From Pythium myriotylum (taxonomy: Eukaryota; Oomycota; Peronosporomycetes; Pythiales; Pythiaceae), in the NCBI GenBank assembly GCA_023091665.1, contig JALJCQ010000025.1, positions 434,001 through 498,000 of the forward strand: a stretch of 64,000 bases of DNA, given 5' to 3'. Position 1 is the first letter of the stretch, and each line of letters starts with the position of its first letter. The notes beneath the pieces are model-generated. The model was not told where the DNA came from, searched no databases, and saw nothing but the letters and a program-made list of their open reading frames with translations. Below are positions 10,794 through 19,848 of this stretch, piece after piece. The position numbers were made by a program, and so were the translations under genes.

Positions 10794-11966
10794 TTGTTGC
10801 AGCCATTGCCCATTCCTGATCAATGCTGGCAACATGTCACAATGGACTTTGTCACAGCCTTGCCCGTGAGCGACGGATACGATGCCGTGTACGTGGTGGT
10901 GAGCCGTCTCTTCAATAGGCCATGCTATATCCCGACGACGAAGGACGTGGACGCTAAGACCACCGCGCGGCTGTTTTTCGATAACGTCGTTCGCTACTAC
11001 TCTCTGCCCGAGTCGATCGTGTCCGACCGCGACTCGCGCTTTACGAGTGAATTCTGGGTAGAACTGATGAAGATTATGCAGGTCAAGCAGCGTATGACAG
11101 TCTCCAAGCGCGCTCAAGCCGATGGTCGGAGTGAACGACAAGTACGCACACTGGAGGACAGCCTCCGGTGTGTAGTGTCGCACTACGGTGATGATTGGGT
11201 ACGCGTTCTGCCTACGGTCGAGTACGCCCATGCGACACTCGTGTCCACATCGACCAGAGTATCACCATTCGAAGTCGATTGTGGGCGCAAGCCTCGAGCG
11301 CCTATCACACTCCCAGTTATTGGGGGACGATCCACGCCCGCTCAGAACCTCACGCGCTCAAGACAAGAAGTCATTGCATTTGCTCAGCGCAACCTCCGGC
11401 TCGCTCAGGAGCGCCAAGCAAAGTATTACAACCGTGGTCGCCGTCCAGTGCAGTTCGCAGTTGGCGACCTGGTCTACGTTGATGCGCGAGTGCTCAGCAG
11501 CGAGTTAGGTCAGCCCGATTATGAACCTCATCGTGATCCTGCACGAAACAAACTCCTACCAAAGTGGTATGGACCTTTCGCAGTCGAGCGTCGGATTGGC
11601 GAGAATGCGTATCAACTCGAGCTGCCCCACCGCTATGTTGCCCGTGGTCGCCACGCGACATTTAATGTCGACCAACTAAAGCTGTCGCTGGACGTTCCCG
11701 AGATCTTCCGCGCTCGCCAGATCGCCAAGAGCGCCCTTCGCATGTATGACGACGACGGCGAGCGTGTTTATGTCATCAAGGAGTTACTCGCCCGGCGTCA
11801 ACGACAAGGCCGCCTCCAGTACCTCTGTTCATGGAACGACCTGTCGGACTCACAGAACTCGTGGGAGTTCATGGACGACATCAGCCACGTCTCACACTGG
11901 TCGACTCTTCTCGAACGGTTCAATGCCCGCGAGAGATCTCCGCGTTCGAGCCGCAGACGCAGATAA
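10794..11966 (+). CDS. integrase catalytic core and chromodomain-like tail, gypsy element B (zinc domain deleted)
   Basis: Would insert the cDNA. The DDE residues are visible in VTMDFVTALP, VSDRDSRFTSEF and DGRSERQVRTLED. The C-terminus has GYF-like basic segments and a chromodomain-like end (VYVIKELLARRQ…LQYLCSWNDLSDSQNSWEFM), a module that tethers integration to chromatin in chromoviruses. The N-terminal HHCC zinc-binding domain is missing: the upstream frame ends at LMHDFHDAAIV and this one restarts at LLQPLPIPDQCW, so about 60 residues are gone. Confidence 0.85.
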   Translation: MLQPLPIPDQCWQHVTMDFVTALPVSDGYDAVYVVVSRLFNRPCYIPTTKDVDAKTTARLFFDNVVRYYSLPESIVSDRDSRFTSEFWVELMKIMQVKQRMTVSKRAQADGRSERQVRTLEDSLRCVVSHYGDDWVRVLPTVEYAHATLVSTSTRVSPFEVDCGRKPRAPITLPVIGGRSTPAQNLTRSRQEVIAFAQRNLRLAQERQAKYYNRGRRPVQFAVGDLVYVDARVLSSELGQPDYEPHRDPARNKLLPKWYGPFAVERRIGENAYQLELPHRYVARGRHATFNVDQLKLSLDVPEIFRARQIAKSALRMYDDDGERVYVIKELLARRQRQGRLQYLCSWNDLSDSQNSWEFMDDISHVSHWSTLLERFNARERSPRSSRRRR

Positions 11967-11978
11967 GGTGCGGGAGGA
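11966..11978 (+). promoter_or_regulatory. polypurine tract of gypsy element B
   Basis: AAGGTGCGGGAGGA lies immediately before the right LTR. It is purine-rich and in the expected place for plus-strand priming. Confidence 0.7.
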
Positions 11979-12188
11979 TGTAATGTCGCAGCTAGTCCAT
12001 GCGTAAGTTGCATGTTGCATGTCGCTTCTAGTTCTCTCATCACTGAGCGACCACGAGTGGTTCCCCATGCACTCAGTGGTCCCGGTGACTTAGGAACCTA
12101 GGCCTGCGAAGGATCAGTCTATTCCATTCATTCTGCATTTGGCTAAATACTACTCAGTTCCAGTCAGTCCACTTGGGCCACCATTGCA
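11979..12188 (+). repeat. right (3') LTR of gypsy element B
   Basis: 210 bp, TGTAATGTCG…CCATTGCA, identical to 7091-7300, followed by the AAAGC target duplication at 12189-12193. Confidence 0.95.
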
Positions 12189-13811
12189 AAAGCTATCACG
12201 TCTAGCCTGCCGTATTGCTCGTGCTGGTACTCTCGTAAGTGGGCTAGCACACGGAGGACCGCAGCGAAGTCGATGCCGAGCCACCCATGGCTCCAGTCGT
12301 AGGTTGGTTTTGGGTGGTCTCGCAGCTGTCTCCTCATGTCAACATACATCTGGAGCTCCCGTTCATCCCGAGGCTGCGTGAGCAGTGCTGTGCGAAGTTG
12401 CAGACCTGTGTGAGCGAGAGTCCGTTGAAGAAACGGGCGAGCGGAAGCCCTGCGAGAAGGGTTGAGGCTGGTCTCGCCGCGGCTTTGAGCGTTGAGCAGG
12501 ATCTGGCCCACCACAGTGCGGAAGCCGCCGCGAGGCGTCGCCCACCGGTTAACAGTGGTCAAGCTGAGGCATTGCAATTCGTGACGCAAGTCGACTGCGT
12601 TGATACCTCCAACGTGGGTCCCTTGTTGTGCAACGTGTTTCGCCATCCAAGCTTGTCGGGCTTTCCCTCGAGTGGAAAAGGTGCCTGACCAGGTGAACGT
12701 GCTGACCAGCCTCTGCCATTCGTCTACGATCTTGGGGCTGGGCCAGTGATGCCGGGTGATGAACAAAAGCATCGGCAAGAGAAGAGCGCGCAGGAGCTTC
12801 ACGCGTTGACTGGTGTTGGTAGTCTTCACTTCTGCCAGCTGGAGACGAGATCGAGCCCGTTGGAGCGTCCGCTCCCATATCGTGTTCAATGACGTCACCG
12901 TCGCAACTTGTCCGCCGAGTAGCCTCGTGTGCGCATTGGCCTCTGCGATAGAAAAGGGGCTTCCAGGGCCGTTGTCCCTCTGCGCGCTTGTGGTGAGGAA
13001 GATCACGACACTTTTGGAGTGGCTGACTCGTAGGCCGGACGATTGGGCAAAGATGTCAAGCGTGCTCGCGAGCTCAGTGAGGAACCGAGGGTGCTCCAGA
13101 TAGACTGTCGTGTCATCCGCATAGCCGGCTGTCCGAACCTCTGTGTTGCCTGGTAACACAATCCCAGCGAGGTCTCTGTTTTGGGCAATTGCAGTATAGC
13201 GCGTGTCGACCGCTAACACAAACAACGTTGGCGCTAACGGGCAACCTTGCCGAATTCCGTTGAGGATGGAATGTGGTGTGGAGATCTCCCCGTTTGCCGT
13301 GAACTCAGCCGTTGTAGCAAGATGCATCTGGCGGACAGCGTTGACGAAGCGCTCTGTAAAGCCGAGTCGAAGCAGCGCGCGGGCGAGGAATCCCCGATCA
13401 AGCGAGTCGTAGGCTTTTTCAAAATCGAGCGACACTGCCGCCGCGTCCGAGTATTGCTGGGAGGTTCTGGCGTGGGCCTGAACCGCGTGGAATACATCCA
13501 ACGCATCATGCACTTGGCGGTCCGGTACAAAGCCAAAGTGCGTGTCGGCAACGAGAGTCGGAAGAGAGCTGCTGACTCGGTTCAGAAGGAGCCTAGAGTA
13601 GATCTTGTAGTCTGTATTAAGTAGGGCGATCGGTCTGAAGTCCAGTCCGCTGGTTGGCGTCGATTTCTTGGGGATGCAGGCTATCGTGGCTTTCTTGAAG
13701 CTTGGCGGGAGAATAGAAGACCTGTGCCACAAATTGTACAAGGGAGTGAGAGCCTCTGTCACGAGATCAGCGAACTCATGATACCAATCATTTGGGAGGC
13801 CGTCAGGTCCA
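12189..13811 (-). pseudogene. LINE ORF2 reverse transcriptase (host LINE, 5'-truncated)
   Basis: Reverse transcriptase of the host LINE. Motifs in order: GPDGLPNDWYHEF at the truncated start, KKATIACIPKK, FRPIALLNTDYKI, FGFVPDRQ, SLDFEKAYDSL (first catalytic Asp), NGIRQGCPLAP and AGYADDTTVYL (catalytic YADD). Thumb and connection regions follow. The frame continues beyond the gypsy insertion into 4287-6079. It is nearly identical in protein sequence to the LINE at the right end of the window (63285-64000), so this family moved recently. Codons left of 12189 belong to the gypsy LTR. Confidence 0.9.
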
Positions 13812-14330
13812 TCAACCTCCGAGGACTCATGGTTAGTCTCGTGGGAGACCGAGGATGCAATTTGAGCCAAAACGACGGTTTTGTTCAATCACCCAAATGG
13901 GCATTGTGTGTCAAGGCTTTGTTGAAGAGGCTCGTCGGTGCCAGCACGAGTACGAAAAGATTGTGCTCCGTCAAGGATGTTTCCACAACCCAAACTACGA
14001 TCAAGAGATGCTGGGCGTGCTACGTTGTTCGACGCCGTTCGTGGCGAAGTTTGTCGAAACGCAGTACACAGCAGCTGTGAACAAGTTCGACTCGTACAAG
14101 TACGAAGTACTTGAAGACGAGAATTGCGTTATCGTCACGGGCAGCCGGGGTGACCATGTTGTGGACTTGAATAATTTCTCGTGCGACTGTGAATTTGCCC
14201 TCGCGATGCGGCTCCCTTGTCGTCACGCAATCGCGTATCGAAAGAAGATGAGCGAAGGCAAAAATGACTACGCCATAATCCCGCTGAATCGTGTTGACAT
14301 GAGGTACGAGTATCGTTCAAGTATCTCCAG
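13812..14330 (+). pseudogene. SWIM zinc-finger protein exon, 5'-truncated (MULE-type transposase C-terminus)
   Basis: Open from 13837, first ATG 13855. It encodes a SWIM zinc finger: FSCDCEFALAMRLPCRHAI matches CxC…CxH around residues 110-128. SWIM domains sit at the C-terminus of many MuDR/FAR1-like transposases and bind DNA or proteins. The upstream catalytic domain is absent because the host LINE begins at 13811. The frame continues through a short intron at 14331-14369 into the next exon, where SISR joins WQREVYDPPP in frame. Confidence 0.75.
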
Positions 14331-14369
14331 GTTTTTGTTGCATTACTAACGTTCGCTTCTTTCGTCTAG
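14331..14369 (+). other. 39-bp intron with branch-point-like CTAAC
   Basis: GT at 14331, AG at 14368-14369, an ACTAAC box at 14345-14350 and a pyrimidine-rich 3' end. Removal preserves the reading frame between the SWIM exon and the downstream exon. Confidence 0.7.
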
Positions 14370-15615
14370 ATGGCAGCGAGAGGTGTATGATCCACCACCT
14401 GTTCAACCGTTCGTGTTCAACAAGGCCAAAAACACAGAAGCCAATCTCGTCGTAATGCCACGTGATGCTCGCGAACGGTTCAATGAGGCAATGCGACTAC
14501 TTACGCCAATTTGCAGTGAGTTAGCTGAGATCGACGATGAGGATGATTTTCGTGCCTACATCCAGTTCCTCAAGGACCAGTTCAGAAACGTGCGCAAGCG
14601 AAAGCGTACTGGTGTTGAACAAGACGACGCAGCCTCTCTCCGTATTCGATCGCTTTCTCCCGTACGCCCGAGTCTCCCGGAAGTCCTGCCAGGTTGTGAG
14701 AGTGAACCCGAGCCCGAGCTCTCTCAGGCGAACAGTCATTGGTCGGCTGAGGTCGGCAACGTGCATCCAGCTGCAATGGAGGATGTGCACATGGAATCGC
14801 CAACGGATCTTGTCGTCGACGAGGCAATGCTGAAGAGTCCTGGAGAGAACATGGAACAACCTGGTGGAAACCTGGAAGATTCTGGCAAAGATCCTGACCG
14901 TATCCCGCTCAACTTTAACGAGAATGCGCCAAGGACCGGACGGCCGAAGACAGACCGTGCGACAATGATTGCAGAGGAGCGGCAAGAGCGCGTGCGTTTT
15001 AACGCCGCAGAAGCTACGAGACGGGCGACTGGTGAACTGACTTTGCTTGAAGTTATCGATGCTCTCGACAGAGATCGGCCTGATCTTGACGAAACCGCGC
15101 GGCGTCTGGCTGGCATTCAAGTCAAGTTCAAGCAGCATGAGAAAAACAGGCCCATCTTTGATCGAATTGTTAATCCTGTGTTGAACCAAGTCGCGTACTA
15201 TATCCTACCACCCAGGCTTCTTCAAGCCTGTGTTGATGTTCTGCCAATGGGTACGAGGTTCGGAGAGGTGATAGATATGCGAACACCAGATGCCCAGTCA
15301 GATCAGCCCGCACCAAGACTTCGGCGGTCACCGAGACTACTAGAAGGTGGCCGTGGCGGAGGTAACCAGCGCGTTGATGTCGTAAGAATTGGGAAGGTGG
15401 GCATTTTCTCGCGCACCCAGATCGAGACTATGCGACGCGTGGAGATTCGCAAGAAACAAGCCAAAGAAGGGATCGCGTTTGCCAAGTGGCTCCGCCAGGA
15501 AGTTGCCAGCACCGTGCCAGTGGAGATTCAAGCGACAGTGTACGAGCTTGCGGACCAGATACTCAGCTGGTATCCTGCAACCCAGATCCCCGACCTGCCC
15601 AAGTTAGATGACTAG
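14370..15615 (+). CDS. linker region of SWIM protein, low-complexity/charged
   Basis: Exon 2, about 414 codons. It begins WQREVYDPPPVQPF and holds a long charged region with no known catalytic domain. A basic patch (NVRKRKRTG) could be a nuclear signal, and an acidic Glu/Pro-rich middle follows. Near the end a second basic block occurs (RRVEIRKKQAKEG). It stops at 15613-15615, exactly where the Ulp1-like ORF starts in another frame. The two were probably one protein separated by a single-base shift, or two exons with an unrecognised junction. Confidence 0.6.
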
Positions 15616-16175
15616 TGTATGTGTTGTACTGGCTCCAACCACCAGCCTGGTTCAACGACGGACTTGTCGCAGCGTTTTGCGAACGTCTCCAGATCGCCCA
15701 CAAAGAGATTAGGTACCCGGGCCACATCACAGTCATGCCAAGCCCAGTTCGTGACAGACCCAAGCAAGTTCCTGCTGATATTTTCGCCCAGATTTCTACC
15801 ATGGCTGCTGAAGATGGCGTTACGCACGTACTCGTGCCTGTGACTTTCGGCGCCAACCACTGGACTTGCCTATACGTTGACATGAGCCTGCGCGAGATCA
15901 AGTATTACGACTCTCTCAACCTAGCTTCGAACATGAGGACTCTAAAAAACTTTGCTGTAGACCTCTGTGACAAGCGCGACGTTCCGTTCTCTGGCTTCAC
16001 CGCGGTTGGTGTCAACACACCGATCCAAACCGACGGATTCAGCTGCGGACTCTTCATCTGCCTCAAGTTTTGGCGGGAGATCGACAGGACGGTTGGCCGT
16101 GACGTCTACAAAGCTGCCACGACAACCCATCGCTTCAACATGCTTCACTTCATACTACGTGGTTCCAGACCGTAA
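15616..16175 (+). CDS. Ulp1/SENP-type (C48) cysteine protease domain
   Basis: About 185 residues with all C48 protease landmarks. An N-terminal WLQPPAWFNDGLVAAFC matches the family's substrate-binding entry motif. NHWTCLYVDM carries the catalytic His, YYDSLN the Asp, and IQTDGFSCGLFICL the oxyanion Gln and nucleophile Cys. Such enzymes cleave SUMO or related modifiers. Fused or adjacent to SWIM transposase ends, they are a known cargo of MULE transposons in plants, and SWIM/Ulp1 combinations are frequent in oomycete genomes. There is no in-frame ATG at the start; the frame is blocked upstream by TGA at 15609-15611. Translation therefore probably continues from the preceding ORF. Confidence 0.8.
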
Positions 16176-17394
16176 GGAGAGTCTACCATCATGGTTAAGT
16201 TGGTAACGAAGTTGCACTTTCTTTCCCTTAATCTGTGTTGACGTCTCTACACTTCCTTGCACACTGTGCGTGTGTTCACTGGTAGCGCTCACGATCTGTA
16301 TAATTCACCCCCCAAATACCGCAAAGATGCACAGAATAGACTATGTTTTCGCCAGGTCTCGCTAAGTATCTACCAGGTTCGCTCAATACATCTCCGTGGC
16401 GCGGTGCACACGCCAGTTGCACCGCTGCAGGCACATTTCTCACAACCCGATGGACGTGGGGCAGCCAGTTCTGGCGGGATATCAGCGTAGGACTTCGCGC
16501 CCATAGTTGCCAGAGGTTTTGCGGCACGAAATCTTCAGAATCTGAACACATAGACACAATCATTAGCCCATAGACGCAATGATTAGCACGCATAAGTCCC
16601 ACATGTACTCGAGGGGAGATCTTCCCGTGTGCACCGGCAAGCAACCGCCGCGGGCACCACTGCGGCGAGAGCGCCATCTACCACAGAGATGATCAATGAT
16701 CAAACACTAAACAGCAGCCGCAACACTTAAACCTGTGGACGCTTGCTCGTGTCGCCTTCACGCCGCCACCTTGTCAACTCACGATGGCACGGCGTCTGCT
16801 CAAAGCCCCCGAAAGCTTGCCACCATGCACAACACGGCGAGCGCATGCGTGCGCATTGTTGTGAGTGTGGTCCGCGCCAGCCGGCGGTGCGTTGCTGTGG
16901 TCGCCGCCCGCGGCAGCCAGAGCGCGCTGCCTTTCGTTCGCGACTTGGACTTGGTCGAATGAGCTGATTGAGGATCCAACAGATCTGGTTTGAATTGAGT
17001 CAACTAATTGAATTGCACACAATTCTTCTCACTTCAACACCCGTGAATCTTTCCGATCTGTCGTCCTCGGTGCGAAGATTGCATTTTCACACATCTCGAG
17101 AAAAGCAATAGAATACACAAAATTTCAATGCTTTGAAGAGGGTTTCTGAAAATCTTGAGCATATGGATCAACCTGTGTCAAACCCAGCATAAACCCGGAA
17201 CATACCTGTTTTCTTTCCATTCTCGTTGTCATATGAAAACCTGGTGTATATCATCGGCCTTTATTTTTTATCTCTCAAGATTAACTCACTATTATCTAGT
17301 TTCTATATGTTGAGGAATATATTTGTGAGAAATAAAAATAATTATTTTGGAGTGAGTCGGGCACAGGAAACATGTATTGCCTTGGTGCGATATG
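16176..17394. other. intergenic, no gene recognised; AT-rich toward the right
   Basis: Only short unrelated open frames on both strands. From about 17000 the sequence becomes AT-rich, which fits the 3' flank of the minus-strand Crinkler-like gene. No MULE terminal inverted repeat was found by eye. Confidence 0.6.
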
Positions 17395-19170
17395 TTAAGG
17401 TTGTAAATGCAACAAGACGGCATCATCATCCTCATACTTGACAACCACTTCTCCAAAACGAGTCTCTCCTGTCGCGTCGTCAATGGGAAAGGATGCGGTC
17501 GCTCTACGAGGATCTTGACGTACATCTGTAACACCTCTGCGAAAATCCAGGACGATGTAATCACTCGATTGCAAACCAGCGTATTTACCCCCTGGACCGA
17601 AACGGCTCATGTGCTCACCAATCTTGGCCCCACTTCTTACTAACTCGATGCCCCACATGCGATCACCATCCACGAAAAAGTCAATTTCCCCCTTCACCTT
17701 TGTGTCCGTAGCAAACGACCTCGACAACTCGGAGCAAATCGCAGTATCAAAAGTCGTATTCTGGAGAAGTCCAACTGTGAACAAATGCTGGAATGTCGTT
17801 TCTTTCGGAAAATCATCTGGACTCGATGTGGATGACGCGAGGGATTTCACCGACATACTTTGAATTGCTTTCATCACAAGTTCACGAAGAGTCGAGGGAT
17901 TACTGTCGGCACGAAATGGGAAATAGCAATCCGTGAAGTACCGTTTCGCCAAAGGAGAAGAGAAAACATAATATCGCTGCGCATCAATCTTCAAAATACC
18001 AGCTTTGGCGAACGATGCCAAAACGTCGGATAAAGACTGGTCCACTGGGCGGATGGAATGAATGCGTTCTCCCAAGACACATTTCAAAAGAGCATCTTTC
18101 TTTTCAGCTGGAATGTGATGTAGGTCAACGGCACCAAAACAACGGTCCATGTGACCCAGAAGTTTCTTCGAATAAAATGCTCGTAGACATTCGACTTCGG
18201 TTGGACGGTGGTGACGAAATTGACCGGCATAGAAAGAGACAGAATTGCACAATGCACCAATTAGTCCATTGCAATGCTCGACGATAGTCTTCTTCAGCTC
18301 GGAAAACTGCTGCATGCAAGTCGGCAAGCCAAGAGGTTGTTGCGAGCTGAGAAGCACCAGAGACTGCTCATCAGACAAAAGCATATCTTCTCGAGTGATC
18401 TTTTCAAGTCCTTGAAAGTTTGCAGGGCTTGGCTGTGCTTGTGTGGAAATCACGTGAGTTGCAGAAATGATGAACCGCACACCAGCACCAAAATATAGCG
18501 GTGCATCCTTGATCAGCACATCCCAAAATGAAGAATTATCGTATCGACGCTGAGCGTCATCCAGCATGTAAATGACATGATCAAATGCACACGTTCGTTC
18601 CCGAATATCCAATCCAAACCGTGAAAGCAAATCCCATGGGTTGCAGTCTTCCTTCAAAGAGATGTACACAGAATTCAAGTCGGGATACTTGTGTTGAAAC
18701 ATAATCAACAGCGACGTTTTGCCAGAAGCTGCGGGGGAATTCAAAAGCAAGAATCGGTTTTTCCCTTCTTCCCCGGTGATCCAGTCGGCCATTCTCGTCA
18801 ATATGCGATCACGATTGAAATGAATACTCGCTGGATTGATTCCGTCCGCGTACGTCAACGACGTTCCAACCAAACCGCGTGGTTCACTGCGCTGTCGCGT
18901 CGATACTTGCACGATAAGAGAGTTGTCCTCATCGTTTCCGAACTCTGCCACTGAAGATGACGATTTCGGCAGCTTCTGCTTTGCACTATATGCCACACCG
19001 TTCGCGAACACTGTGAGGTCGGATGCTGCTATCCCCGCCAGGTAGCTGTCCTTGAAATCCTCCTTCACTGCCTTTCGTAGAGTAGCAACATCTTCATCAT
19101 CCACAACAACAAAATCAACCGATGTGAGCGCCTTGCCGTCTTCGCCCACGAGCTGAAACCACTTCCGCAT
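17395..19170 (-). CDS. Crinkler (CRN)-like effector: ubiquitin-like header, P-loop NTPase, nuclease-like C-terminus
   Basis: An intact 591-aa ORF without introns. Residues 1-95 form a ubiquitin-like header (KWFQLVGEDGKALTSVDF…, SYLAGIAASDLTVFANG…, ending NSLIVQVS), as in Crinkler proteins that enter host nuclei. The classic LFLAK motif is replaced by SYLAG/DLTVFANG. A P-loop NTPase follows, with Walker A NSPAASGKTS at 144-153 and Walker B-like HVIYMLDDAQ at 198-207. The C-terminal 100 residues contain GEIDFFVDGD…WGIELVRSG (Glu495, Asp497, Glu509), consistent with the restriction-endonuclease-like fold described for CR-type NTPase/REase effectors. No secretion signal peptide is obvious. Its reading frame is clean and its base composition milder than the flanking transposons, so it is likely functional. 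Confidence 0.75.
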   Translation of the reverse strand: MRKWFQLVGEDGKALTSVDFVVVDDEDVATLRKAVKEDFKDSYLAGIAASDLTVFANGVAYSAKQKLPKSSSSVAEFGNDEDNSLIVQVSTRQRSEPRGLVGTSLTYADGINPASIHFNRDRILTRMADWITGEEGKNRFLLLNSPAASGKTSLLIMFQHKYPDLNSVYISLKEDCNPWDLLSRFGLDIRERTCAFDHVIYMLDDAQRRYDNSSFWDVLIKDAPLYFGAGVRFIISATHVISTQAQPSPANFQGLEKITREDMLLSDEQSLVLLSSQQPLGLPTCMQQFSELKKTIVEHCNGLIGALCNSVSFYAGQFRHHRPTEVECLRAFYSKKLLGHMDRCFGAVDLHHIPAEKKDALLKCVLGERIHSIRPVDQSLSDVLASFAKAGILKIDAQRYYVFSSPLAKRYFTDCYFPFRADSNPSTLRELVMKAIQSMSVKSLASSTSSPDDFPKETTFQHLFTVGLLQNTTFDTAICSELSRSFATDTKVKGEIDFFVDGDRMWGIELVRSGAKIGEHMSRFGPGGKYAGLQSSDYIVLDFRRGVTDVRQDPRRATASFPIDDATGETRFGEVVVKYEDDDAVLLHLQP

Positions 19171-19639
19171 CTCGACGCAGCAAATTCGAGAATGACAGCA
19201 GGAGTGACAAAAAAAACCTACTTGAGGTTTTATGTTGAGTGCCGAACCGGTTCTAAAACGATGTCGTACTTACTAGAGCTGCTGTGGTGCTTCAATTCAA
19301 TAGTGAATTGCAACTAATTGGCGACTTGTGGGAACCCAAGTTCCGAAATTTTCGGAACCAACTTTTAATATCTAGAAGGGCTGTGGTTATATTGACATCT
19401 GCTGCTGGTGCTCGGGTTCCGAGTTCCTATACTTTGATATATTGTCAAAATCAGACTTTTTGCCGCCCGTCATAAGCTCACACAGCTGACCCCAAACACG
19501 GTTAACAAATTGGATAATCCAGGGTTCGTTTACGTTAACCTTTGGTGTAACACGCAGTGTGAACTGGGGTTGGTGACCTCAGCGGCAAATGGGCAGGGTG
19601 AATTCGGCTGGTATCCGCTGGCGCGCGGTCACGCTCGTG
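19171..19639. other. 5' flank of the Crinkler-like gene, no gene recognised
   Basis: AT-richer sequence with only very short open frames. It presumably contains the promoter, but no specific element can be supported. Confidence 0.5.
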
Positions 19640-19848
19640 TACGTGTAAGGCGTCTAGTTGGTGGACATAGCGAGAGTAATGGGCGCCTCCGTACGTAGTC
19701 CCCGACGCTGGTATGCGAACTTTGAGCGGTACGGCCGCATGACGGGAGAGCGCAGTCAGTGCCGGAGTCGCTACCCTCCAGAGGTGCTAGACTTTATGTG
19801 GTCGTTTGTGAAGTCGTTCTCGTGCTTCTACGTTGAAGAACTTCGTAC
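19640..19848 (+). pseudogene. Tc1/mariner-like transposase N-terminus, fragment
   Basis: Encodes a paired-type helix-turn-helix pattern: DIARVMGASVRSPRRWYANF followed by a gap and YPPEVLDFMWSFVK…CFYVEELRT. This layout matches the N-terminal DNA-binding region of oomycete Tc1/mariner-like transposases. The upstream part is in another frame and contains stops. The fragment is cut by the left LTR of giant gypsy element 1 at 19849. The rest of the transposase was not found to the right. Confidence 0.5.

Larger units (their letters stand above)
7091..12188 (+). mobile_element. Ty3/gypsy LTR retrotransposon B, 5.1 kb
   Basis: Complete LTR-to-LTR element: 210-bp LTRs, primer-binding site, gag, protease, reverse transcriptase, RNase H, integrase with chromodomain-like C-terminus, polypurine tract, second LTR, and an exact 5-bp target duplication. 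It sits inside the minus-strand host LINE. The order PR-RT-RH-IN identifies Ty3/gypsy. The LTRs are identical over 210 bp by eye, so the insertion is young. The coding region is nevertheless broken by several frameshifts and lacks the integrase zinc domain. Confidence 0.95.
4223..13811 (-). mobile_element. host LINE (non-LTR retrotransposon), 5'-truncated, carrying two nested insertions
   Basis: One minus-strand LINE copy in three pieces: 13811-12189 (reverse transcriptase), 7090-7068 (a short join), and 6079-4223 (connection, zinc finger, RNase H, 3' UTR). The gypsy element 7091-12188 and the LINE copy 6080-7067 interrupt it. Reading across the junctions gives an unbroken frame (…DVIALLTARPCGGEI…), which shows the two coding parts are one copy. 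The 5' end is truncated at about 13811 just upstream of the GPDGLPNDW motif. The 3' UTR ends near AATAGACCTCA, without a poly(A) tail, and the same terminal sequence ends the inserted LINE. No target-site duplication was found for this copy. Confidence 0.85.

Noticed and set aside
15601..15615. GTTAGATGACTAG as an intron between the SWIM linker and the Ulp1 domain
   Set aside because: Thirteen bases is too short for splicing, and removal does not restore the Ulp1 frame.
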